A stretch of DNA of 64,000 nucleotides from Gonocerus acuteangulatus (lineage: Eukaryota > Arthropoda > Insecta > Hemiptera > Coreidae), in NCBI GenBank assembly GCA_946811695.1, contig OX328131.1, positions 11,184,832 to 11,248,831 on the forward strand. The letters are read 5' to 3'. Made by a program: the position numbers and the translations under genes. Below are positions 55,240 to 64,000 of the stretch, piece after piece. The first letter of the stretch is position 1; the number at the start of each line of letters is the position of its first letter. The notes below the pieces were generated by a model. The model saw nothing but the letters and a program-made list of their open reading frames with translations, was not told the DNA's origin and made no database searches.

Positions 55240-56200
55240 AGGTGTGAAAGTCCTTCTGATATTTATACGAATCAGCTGTGAAATTTATGTAGGATAAGTG
55301 TTAACAGTGAGATTCTATCTGATATTTTATAGTAACACCTGTAGGTTTCCTTCTTATATTTGCAAGCAACAGCTTTGAGATTCCTTCTGATATTTTTTAG
55401 GATCGGCCGGGCCGCTACGGGGGGGGCGGCAGCAGGGTACATTTGTCCCGGGCCCGAGCTCCTCAGGGGCCCGGGCCGGGCCTCGCTAATTGGAAAAATG
55501 TATAGGTTATGAGCTTGTAAAAAGAATGGGGTTTAGAAATATAGACGGGCGTAGCCTATATTTATTGGAATGGGATCTATATTTTTTTTAACGTACATAA
55601 ACGACACAACAAGTGCAGTCCCAGAATAGTATATTTCATTAGGAGTCGTAATAAAACTACAAGTACCGAAAGTGACCTTTGCTGCACCAATTGTCGGCTT
55701 TTATTCTCATTTCGCTCAAAACTCAAGATGAAAATAATTTTAAAATTACCAAAGTCATATAGCAAAGTACTAGAATTTTCAGTCTGGCCCTGAGAAGTGG
55801 GGGCCCGGCTCTGAGAAGGGGGCCCGTGATCTGGTCCTGGGCCCGGCTCCGAGATGTGGCGGCCCTGGGATCGGCTGAGAGATTTCTTCGATATTTTTTT
55901 AGAATCAGCTGTGAGATTCCTTCTGATATTCGCTAGCAACAGCAGTGAGATTCCTCCTTATATCATTAAGAATCAGCTGTGAGAGTCCTTTGATATTTTT
56001 TTAGGATCAGCTGTGAGATTCCATTGACATTTCATACGAACCAACAGTGTGACACCTTCTCATATTTGCTAGCAACAGCTGTGAGATTCTTTTTGATATT
56101 TTTTAGGATCAGCTGTGAGATTCCTTTGATATTTAATAGCAACAGCTGTGAGTTTTTTTCTGATATTCGTTTTGACCACCTGTGATATTTCTTCTGATGC
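55240..56200. repeat. intronic minisatellite of about 35-bp units, diverged
   Basis: GCTGTGAGATTCCTTCTGAT plus ATTTTTTAGGATCA-type units recur from just after the exon to about 56200, interrupted by the hAT MITE at 55408-55867. Confidence 0.8.
55408..55867. mobile_element. hAT-type MITE, short copy, 8-bp target duplication
   Basis: The octamer GGATCGGC is perfect at 55400-55407 and 55868-55875. It is collinear with 42019-43204 (CCTCGCTAATTGGAAAA, GGTTATGAGCTTGTAAAAAG, ATTAGGAGTC, CATTTCGCTCAAAAC) but has only two or three GGGCCCGGCTCTGAGA units. Confidence 0.85.
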
Positions 56201-56610
56201 AATTTCAAATGCGATACCTCCTGATATAGAAGGCCTCCAAATGTTTGATATCTTCTCTGAGCTGAATATCTTCTACAAATTAGAGAATAACATTTTATTT
56301 TTAATTTCCATAAATATAAGCCCGGGAACTTACTGTTTCCAAGTAAATAGATCGTTATTAAAGTAATTTTGCTAGGAAAACTCTTCCCGTTTCTGACTTT
56401 AAAAGATCCGTTTAAATTAGGAAAATTACGGTTTTAATAAAAAAATAAAAATAGAAAAAATAAAGCTCTTAGCCCAATCTTGGGAGAAAGGATTCGCCTC
56501 ATTGCTTGCTCTTCCTTCGTGTCGGGAATAAAACACGGTAGATAGCGTGCTAGTCTCTCTCAGTTACCTTTTTCCAAACCACTAACTTTTCAAGCTTTCT
56601 ATAATTTATC

Positions 56611-56620
<10 letters not shown>

Positions 56621-56667
<47 letters not shown>
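56621..56667. repeat. (TA)n microsatellite
   Basis: TA repeats following TGTGTG. Confidence 0.95.
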
Positions 56668-56672
<5 letters not shown>

Positions 56673-56689
56673 AACATTGGTGATGTTTC

Positions 56690-57470
56690 TAGTCCATATT
56701 CATGGTTAGGCGAAACCAGTGGTGTTCTCTTTAGACCGTGGCCACGGACAGGCGAAACCATTGCTATTTTTCCTAGTTTATAACAATGGTTAGGCGTACC
56801 ATTGTTGTTCTTCCTTGTCTATTGAAACCATTGGTGTTCTTTCTAGTCCGTAGCCACAGTTAGGAGAAGCCATTGGTATTCTTTCGAGTTCGTAGACATG
56901 GTTTGGCGAAACCATTGGTGTTCTTTCTAGTCCATAGCCACAGTTAGGAGAAGCCATTGGTATTCTTTCGAGTTCGTAGACATGGTTTGGCGAAACCATT
57001 GGAGTTCTTTCTAGTCGATAGCCACAGTTAGGCGAAGCCATTGGTATTCTTTCTAGTTCGTAGACATGGTTTGGCGAAACCATTGGTGTTCTTTCTAGTC
57101 CATAGCCACAGTTAGGCGAAGCCATTGGTATTCTTTCGAGTTCGTAGACATGGTTTGGCGAAACCATTGGAGTTCTTTCTAGTCGATAGCCACAGTTAGG
57201 CGAAGCCATTGGTATTCTTTCGAGTTCGTAGACATGGTTTGGCGAAACCATTGGTGTTCTTTCTAGTCCATAGCCACAGTTAGGAGAAGCCATTGGTTCT
57301 TTCGAGTTCGTAGACATGGTTTGGCGAAACCATTGGAGTTCTTTCTAGTCGATAGCCACAGTTAGGCGAAGCCATTGGTATTCTTTCGAGTTCGTAGACA
57401 TGGTTTGGCGAAACCATTGGTGTTCTTTCTAATCCTTAGACCTGGTTCGGCGAAACCATTGGTGGTGAGA
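56690..57470. repeat. 84-bp minisatellite made of two related 42-bp halves
   Basis: GGCGAAACCATTGGTGTTCT, TTCTAGTCCATAGCCACAGT alternates with GGAGAAGCCATTGGTATTCT, TTCGAGTTCGTAGACATGGT. Edge units are more diverged. The 175-codon minus frame is repeat-derived. Confidence 0.9.
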
Positions 57471-58149
57471 TAACCTTGACAAACCTTGAAATAACTATAG
57501 CCACATATCCCCCCCCCTCTCTTTCTATTCCACCGGCAGCATTATATTGCAACTTTCACTCCGGGGCCATTCGGCAATATTAGCCTCGCTTTTTTCCATT
57601 TTTATTATGGGGACAAATATTCGGTTATATTTCGTTTCAAGGAGACTAAGATCCACAATGCAGCAAAATCATCCATAATTTTGTATTTTTTAGCATGATA
57701 AAGAGTTATATGTTTGAAAGACCACGGAGATTGGTGCCGCATGACACTATAGAAAAGGATTTTTGGTTCTTCCAAAACTTTGCGTTTTTACAGATTTTCT
57801 AGTTTACCCGACGATATGATCAAATGATAAAAACTCTATTATTTAAATACGGTTGTTGCAGACCACGTGGCTATGTATATCGAGGTATATAAAAAGAACT
57901 AAACATTATTAATAAACACGAAAGATTATAACAAAATATACTTGACTAGGTACTCAGTAATTAAGAAATAAGACACAAAACGAAGGTCAAACTGTGACAA
58001 TTGTATAATGAAGCTAAGGTCAAGTTGATGATTCACAACAATACAATGGCGACTTCCGAGCATTGACTCGCTCAAAAATAACAATCTTTTAGAGAATTTC
58101 GAAATAATGGAACTATTCAATTAGGAATTCATTGTGCCAGAATGTAAAA
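57471..58149. other. unassigned DNA
   Basis: No frame or repeat recognised. Confidence 0.4.
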
Positions 58150-59936
58150 CACAATTATTCCATGTTAATCATTTGTTTAGTTGGCTATACCTGTTTCACG
58201 TCTTTATGACTTCTCATCAGGAACACTGTATCTAGAAAATTTCCAACCTGTTCAGTTAGAAAGAAAAGTTCAATTATTCCATGTTAATCATTTATTTAGT
58301 TGGCTATACCTGTTTCACGTCTTTATGACTTCTCTTCAGGAGCACTGTATCTAGAAAATTTCCTGCCTGTTCAGTTAGAAAGAAAAGTTCAATTATTCCA
58401 TGTTAATCATTTATTTAGTTGGCTATACCTGTTTCACGTCTTTATGACTTCTCTTCAGGGGCACTGTATCTAGAAAATTTCCTGCCTGTTCAGTTAGAAA
58501 GAAAAGTTCAATTATTCCATGTTAATCATTTATTTAGTTGGCTATACCTGTTTCACGTCTTTATGACTTCTCTTCAGGAGCACTGTATCTAGAAAATTTC
58601 CTGCCTGTTCAGTTAGAAAGAAAAGTTCAATTATTCCATGTTAATCATTTATTTAGTTGGCTATACCTGTTTCACGTCTTTATGACTTCTCTTCAGGAGC
58701 ACTGTATCTAGAAAATTTCCTGCCTGTTCAGTTAGAAAGAAAAGTTCAATTATTCCATGTTAATCATTTATTTAGTTGGCTATACCTGTTTCACGTCTTT
58801 ATGACTTCTCTTCAGGAGCACTGTATCTAGAAAATTTCCTGCCTGTTCAGTTAGAAAGAAAAGTTCAATTATTCCATGTTAATCATTTATTTAGTTGGCT
58901 ATACCTGTTTCACGTCTTTATGACTTCTCTTCAGGAGCACTGTATCTAGAAAATTTCCTGCCTGTTCAGTTAGAAAGAAAAGTTCAATTATTCCATGTTA
59001 ATCATTTATTTAGTTGGCTATACCTGTTTCACGTCTTTATGACTTCTCTTCAGGAGCACTGTATCTAGAAAATTTCCTGCCTGTTCAGTTAGAAAGAAAA
59101 GTTCAATTATTCCATGTTAATCATTTATTTAGTTGGCTATACCTGTTTCACGTCTTAAAGACTTCTCTTCAGGAGCACTGTATCTAGAAAATTTCCTGCC
59201 TGTTCAGTTAGAAAGAAAAGTTCAATTATTCCATGTTAATCATTTATTTAGTTGGCTATACCTGTTTCACGTCTTTATGACTTCTCTTCAGGGGCACTGT
59301 ATCTAGAAAATTTCCTACCTGTTCAGTTAGAAAGAAAAGTTCAATTATTCCATGTTAATCATTTATTTAGTTGGCTATACCTGTTTCACGTCTTTATGAC
59401 TTCTCTTCAGGAGCACTGTATCTAGAAAATTTCCTGCCTGTTCAGTTAGAAAGAAAAGTTCAATTATTCCATGTTAATCATTTATTTAGTTGGCTATACC
59501 TGTTTCACGTCTTAAAGACTTCTCTTCAGGAGCACTGTATCTAGAAAATTTCCTGCCTGTTCAGTTAGAAAGAAAAGTTCAATTATTCCATGTTAATCAT
59601 TTATTTAGTTGGCTATACCTGTTTCACGTCTTTATGACTTCTCTTCAGGGGCACTGTATCTAGAAAATTTCCTACCTGTTCAGTTAGAAAGAAAAGTTCA
59701 ATTATTCCATGTTAATCATTTATTTAGTTGGCTATACCTGTTTCACGTCTTAAAGACTTATCTTCAGGAGCACTGTATCTAGAAAATTTCCTGCCTGTTC
59801 AGTTAGAAAGAAAAGTTCAATTATTCCATGTTAATCATTTATTTAGTTGGCTATACCTGTTTCACGTCTTAAAGACTTCTCTTCAGGAGCACTGTATCTA
59901 GAAAATTTCCTGCCTGTTCAGTTAGAAAGAAAAGTT
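58150..59936 (-). repeat. 119-bp satellite, 15 copies, each with a hammerhead-like core
   Basis: The unit starts CAATTATTCCATGTTAATCA and includes GTTGGCTATACCTGTTTCAC and CTGTATCTAGAAAATTTCC. Starts are spaced by 119 bp from 58150 to 59816. On the minus strand every unit has CTGAAGA (CTGATGA in the first), 16 nt with weak GTC/GAC pairing, and GAAACAGGTA. Copies differ at a few sites (TTATGA/TAAAGA, GGAG/GGGG). Confidence 0.9.
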
Positions 59937-60382
59937 AAATTTCTCATGCCCGAAATTTTGAGGTATTCCTGACGGTTCCGCCATTTGAAAATTTCCATTT
60001 CAAGGATAGGTGAAACATTATAAAAACTTATTATGTCTCGTTTAAGACTTGGTAAGGCTTTGATAGGTCAGACAAAGGAAATAGTGTCTAATATTTATCA
60101 ATAGTTAGCCAAAGCTAAGACTAAACACGTTTTAAACCTCCTAGGGAGAAGGTTATAACAGTGAGAATTTTATTGCCAAATCCAAGAAGTATTTATTAAA
60201 AATTTACTTTTATTTTGATTTTGAAAAAGCAAAAGTTGTAAAGTAACTTTTTTCTTAAAGTTATTTTTTAACTGTTATTTTTACACTTAAAACAATTTTA
60301 AATAAAAGATAGGGATTGTCGGGGTTCGGTCACTGCTACTAAATAAAACTACATTTTATCATAAAAATGGTTTTATTGTGCC

Positions 60383-60415
60383 GACGTTTCGGCTTGAACT
60401 TCAAGCCTTCATCAG
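60383..60415 (-). ncRNA. hammerhead-like motif in PLE terminal repeat
   Basis: Same sequence as 20232-20264: CTGATGA, GGCTTGAA/TTCAAGCC, GAAACGTC, with GCC/GGC flanks for stem I. The opposite terminus keeps only the TTCAAGCCGAAACGTCGG half (about 61839-61856). Confidence 0.7.
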
Positions 60416-60582
60416 GGCAGTGGCTAGTCGGGCTTGGAGTCTGGTAGTCATTCTCGCTGTAGTAGTGTCCATTTTGTTGTTGTTGCCGCTTTTCTTCGTG
60501 TAATTCATTGAGAGGAGATCGTTGATCGTAGATGATGACAGGTTGGGATTGTCGGGGTTCGGTCACTGCTACTTAATAAATG

Positions 60583-61639
60583 TCCGTCACGCAGGAGCTG
60601 CATAACAAAGCACTTTCCTCAGAATTTGGGTAGTGTAGACTGCTTTCCAGAACAATTTGCTTAAAATATCCTACATAAATAAAATAAAAACATGAATAGT
60701 TCTCTTTTAAATTTGTAATGAGTAACTGATCAATTATTAATTTGCTTCCAGAGTTATGTTTACACATGGTACCTACTAAACTATGTAATAAATACAAAAA
60801 ACCTCATATTATCATATTTTGATCTAACGCAGGAACAGGATACAGTCACTCTAGTGGTAGAAAGCGCTCCTTGCGGCGGCTTTGTGAACCTACGTTTGGC
60901 GGGCTTTTCTATTGAAATATATTACAAATTAAACCCCCGCTTTACGATTGACCGATTCAGCTCATTTTTACAACACTTCTTTCTCATGAGTTACCCATGA
61001 CGTATACCGCGTTTCGTTACAATACAGCAGAAATTACGACCGGTATGAGTATATTAGGAATTTGGGTCCGGAGTAAACCCCCCCCCCTTCTAATGAACCG
61101 ATTTAGTCTATTTTTACAACACATATTTAACTGTAGATTACCACTACGAATACCGAGTTTCGTCGAAATATACCAAAAATCACGGCTGGTAGTGGCGAAT
61201 TGGTATTGTGGGTCTGGAGTAACCCCCCCCCCCCCCCTCCTAATGAACCTATTTAGTTTATTTTTACAACACATATTTACCTGTGGCTTACCACTACGAA
61301 TACTGAGTTTCGTCGAAATATACCATAAATCACGGCTGGTAGTGGCGAATGGGTATTGTGTGTCCGGAGAAACCCCCCCTTCTAATGAACCGATTTAGTT
61401 CATTTTTATATCTCACTTTTCTCTCTATATTACCACTACGAATACCAAGTTTTGTTGAAATATAACAAATATTACGGCTGACATAGTCAAATTAGTGTTT
61501 TGGGTTCGGGGTAAACCCCCCCCCTTCCGGTGGACCGACTTTGGTGGTTAACGAACTCGTTTAATCGTTTGCTAATTCAATGCTATACACCAAGTTTCGT
61601 GACAAAAAAACAAAAACTCTGGCCGCTATCGTGTTAACA

Positions 61640-61684
<45 letters not shown>

Positions 61685-61805
61685 TTTAACGGGGGTCATT
61701 TTCGGTGTCTACTTGGTAGGATCGATAAAGATTTGAAAAAATTTTTCAAAAATTCCGTCATGAGTCCAACCTCAATAGCTACTTTCCTTCGGAGGAAAGT
61801 GCTAA
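60583..61805 (+). mobile_element. Helitron-like element, copy 3
   Basis: Same ends as copies 1 and 2 (TCCGTCACGCAGG...GGAAAGTGCTAA) with fewer 147-bp units and C runs expanded to 14 at about 61213-61227. It interrupts a PLE terminal repeat after CTACTTAATAAATG. Flanks are AAATG and AAAAC, so the AAAAG duplication suggested by copies 1 and 2 does not hold here. Confidence 0.5.
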
Positions 61806-62009
61806 AACTAACAAGCCGAAGAATAAAACTACAAGAAGTTCAAGCCGAAACGTCGGCACAATAAAACCATTTTTATGATAAAATGTAGTTTTATTAAGTA
61901 GCAGTAACCGAACCCCGACAACCCCTACCTTGCATCATCTACGGTCAACCATCTCCTCTCAATTTAAATAAAAGTGTTCTAAATTCTCTTATTTTCGTGC
62001 TAGGCGGAA

Positions 62010-62290
62010 GGTCAAATAATAAAAACTTTGCCACTCAATTTCACCAACTTTATTACCTCCCTACATGTTTCACACCTTTCTGGAGCCTCCTCAGGGGAAA
62101 AGTTACATATATAAAACTTACAGCCTCAACCTGAGGAGTAACCTTCCACCAGTTCCTCAGGTTGAGGCTGTAAGTTTTATATATGTAACTTTTTCCCCTG
62201 AAGAGGCACCAGAAAGATGTGAAAGTGAAACATGTAGGGAGGTAATAAAGTTGGTGAAATTGAGTGGTGAAGTTTTTATTATTTGAGGAA
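62010..62290. mobile_element. palindromic mini-PLE (ACATGT family, second type)
   Basis: Arms starting CTTATTTTC and TCAAATAATAAAAACTT meet near 62145. The core of the palindrome is CAGCCTCAACCTGAGGA. Hammerhead-like motifs lie at 62062-62094 (minus: CTGAGGA, GCTCC/GGTGT, GAAACATGTA) and 62198-62236 (plus: CTGAAGA, then GAAACATGTA after a 6-nt insertion). CCC/GGG beside the core can form stem I. Confidence 0.65.
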
Positions 62291-62732
62291 AATAAGAAGA
62301 TTAAGAATACAGTCAGTTGAAGAATAATTTTAAAAGTTTTAAAGTAATTGTTATTAAAATGCTTGATAGGAAAAATTTTAAATGAATAAATTAAACCTAC
62401 CTACTAATGTTTAATTTTTGTTTTGAATCAACAAATATATTTCAGTAATTAAACAAAAATTAATTTTTAACAAAGAACATTTCACTTATTTTTATCTTTT
62501 TCAACCCTAAAATTCTTGATTAAAATACTTAAAACTTTTATTTCACATTGAAAAAATTAAAGTATTAATTTAACTTTTATTTTCATGTACCTAATTTTAA
62601 AAGCTCCTAAGTCACTTAAAACGTTTAAATAAAAGTTGTGTTTTTAACTTGTAAATTAAAAATTTTTTTTTAACAATTAAATTTTAACTTTTTCGATATA
62701 GAAATAACTGTTTCGAGTCCTGGCTTTGAGCT
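62291..62732. other. very AT-rich DNA within the outer inverted-repeat element
   Basis: Rich in TTTTAAA/AAAGTT words; no coding frame. Confidence 0.4.
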
Positions 62733-62913
62733 TTAGCTTTGGCTAAGTATTGATAAATATTAAACACTATCTCCTTTGCCTGGCCTACCAAATTTTTGCC
62801 TGGTCATAAACGATACATAATCAGTATTTGTAGTGTTTCGAGATGCTTTTGTTCATCGAAATGGTAATGCAAATAGGATATACTAGTCAAAAGTTTATAT
62901 ATTTACCAATCCA

Positions 62914-63077
62914 GGGGTCTCCCGTGGTCTAATGGCTAGCGCCTTAGATTCATAAGCGGGAGGGTGGTGGGTTCGATTCCCAACCTCCGGCAGGAATTTT
63001 ATCATCCCACGGCTCGCTGGTGAAATTCCTCGCTGCACCCTGGATGTCGGCGCTAATGACCTGGATGTAGATGCGCC

Positions 63078-63130
<53 letters not shown>
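62914..63130 (+). mobile_element. SINE A with long poly(A) and 11-bp target duplication
   Basis: GGGGTCTCCCGTGGTCTAAT, GGTGGGTTCGATTCCCAAC, CTGCACCCTGGATGTCGG, GCTAATGACCTGGATG, GATGCGCCGT, then about 52 A. TTACCAATCCA repeats at 62903-62913 and 63131-63141. The long A run and clean duplication suggest a recent insertion. Confidence 0.9.
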
Positions 63131-63132
<2 letters not shown>

Positions 63133-63349
63133 ACCAATCCATATCTATTAGAACAACATTTAAATACAAATAAATATTCAAATGGATATTTTGTAATCTT
63201 TATTTATTTCCTTTACTTTTTTGAGTAAAAATTGTTTTTTGGTAGTTATTTTGTACAATTCTTCAATTAAAATCTATCATCTAGATAAAAGTAAGTAAAT
63301 CTTTCTTTATCGGAGTATTCTCTGCGTTGTAAATAACCACCCCGAAATA

Positions 63350-64000
63350 GCCGACTATGCAAGCAGAAACTGTCACTGACAGCAGAAAAAAACCTCTCTG
63401 CGTCATCAATCCCTTTCATAACACATTGTTCCCTTTGTAAGTGAAACTATGGCCAATCAAAAAGTATTCGACCTCCTTGCTTATACAACGCTCTTCTACC
63501 TCGCTGCAGTTTCTCCCCTGCAGCCTTCGCTTCACTACCTGCAGTTCTATAACCTCTTTGGACCGGTGTATAATCTCCAAGACGCTCAATTCTAAGGTAC
63601 GATTGTCTGCCTTATTTCCTGGCGTGCTCTCCTTCTTGAAACCATATAATTTACTTGTTCTCGAATGAATTCTTAGAGCATTAAAATGAATATTGCAAAA
63701 TCAACAATACATTTTTTTAATATAGTTGGCATCGAAATACCATACAACAAAAATGGCAACTAGAATGGATTAATCTGACGGACAACAAACTAAGACAAAT
63801 CAAACATACACTTACTGACTGGCCAAGCGCATAAAGAAATTCCCGGAGAAAGGAAATAGTTCTTGCAAGACTGCGAATAGGCCACACACGCATTACTCAC
63901 GAATACTTGATGACTAATACTGATTGACCAAAATGTCAGCTCTGCAATACAGAACTAACAGTCAAACATATACTAACAGACTGCATTCTTATAACGAACT
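63350..64000 (+). pseudogene. non-LTR ORF2 remnant (RNase H region to Cys/His tail)
   Basis: Plus-strand frames with stops and shifts. SLDRCIISKTLNSKVRL near 63555-63605 may be an RNase H piece. From 63747 the sequence is clearer: WQLEWINLTDNKLRQIK, then RRKEIVLARLRIGHTRITHE, then CQLCNTELTVKHILTDC. This is the same tail block as in the element at 9178-9904, interrupted by at least two in-frame stops, and it runs to the window end. It is a dead, older relative of that element. Confidence 0.7.

Larger units (their letters stand above)
60309..61962. mobile_element. composite PLE terminus array with target duplication
   Basis: Left: a minus-oriented terminal repeat with a hammerhead-like motif. 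Then about 80 bp unique, then the tail and start of a second minus-oriented terminal repeat (60504-60582), cut by the Helitron-like element. Right: a plus-oriented terminal repeat (61835-61925) with its own tail. TTTAAATAAAAG flanks the whole (60297-60308, 61963-61974), so it probably inserted as one unit, apart from the Helitron-like element. Confidence 0.65.
59985..62862. mobile_element. large inverted-repeat element enclosing nested PLE insertions
   Basis: 59985-60120 and 62733-62862 are diverged inverted copies (AGCTTTGGCTAASTATTGAT and AAATATTARACACTATYTCC in the common orientation). AT-rich AAGTAACTTTT/AAAAGTT sequence lies inside each arm. Two PLE-type insertions occupy the interior. 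The type of the outer element is unknown. Confidence 0.5.

Noticed and set aside
56790..57317. 175-codon repetitive open frame
   Set aside because: Translation of the 84-bp minisatellite (84 is a multiple of 3). No independent coding evidence.

Overview
The window looks like repeat-dominated, AT-rich animal nuclear DNA, most probably from an arthropod. There is no bacterial gene organisation. It carries introns with GT/AG junctions, tRNA- and 5S-rRNA-derived SINEs, Jockey-type LINE fragments, Penelope-like element (PLE) termini, and mariner, pogo/Tigger, PIF/Harbinger and hAT transposon remnants. Long (TA)n tracts and at least a dozen tandem arrays are interspersed. I cannot name the species.

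Host coding sequence is sparse. I see two credible exons on the + strand. A first-coding-exon candidate lies at 31826-32014 and an internal coiled-coil exon at 55101-55204. They are phase-compatible and could belong to one gene with a roughly 23-kb intron. A third candidate at 39933-39992 is a signal-peptide exon ending at a consensus donor. Nearly every other long open frame is a translated tandem repeat or a transposon fragment.

Layout. 1-5 kb: LINE end, two hAT-type MITEs with 8-bp target duplications, SINE fragments. 5.7-7.6 kb: foldback element, a decayed PLE end, and a PLE with inverted ends, a GIY-YIG remnant and a 61-bp array. 8.3-10.9 kb: Jockey fragment split by a tRNA-Glu-type SINE, a 5'-truncated LINE with an intact 14-bp duplication, a 5S-type SINE. 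12-17 kb: minisatellites, a foldback mini-PLE, a MITE. 18-20 kb: internally deleted mariner, SINE, PLE terminus. 21.6-23.5 kb: tandem arrays, one with dimeric higher-order structure. 24-26.3 kb: Helitron-like fragment, TA-MITE, Tigger deletion derivative. 28-30 kb: a mini-PLE inside a larger palindrome. 30.6-32 kb: CCTAA-rich tract, then the first exon. 32.4-39.2 kb: hAT-like element holding a Helitron-like insertion, a miniature Harbinger, an inverted second copy of the Helitron-like element, a pogo remnant. 42-46.6 kb: hAT element with an expanded internal array, foldback element, SINEs. 47-52 kb: Jockey 3' end, further Helitron-like and PLE foldbacks. 52-60 kb: old satellite with a young 60-bp array, the coiled-coil exon, intronic minisatellites, a 119-bp satellite. 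60-64 kb: multiply nested PLE/Helitron-like complex, SINE, LINE remnant.

The most interesting signal is a recurrent 33-39-nt RNA motif at PLE-like termini and in both arms of small palindromic elements. It has a hammerhead-ribozyme core (CUGANGA, stem II, GAAA), but stem III is replaced by a loopless self-complementary word. That word differs between families (ACGU, ACAUGU, AGCAUGCU) while staying palindromic. This is what is expected if cleavage needs two RNA molecules, and it matches a reported PLE-associated class of small hammerhead variants that act as dimers.
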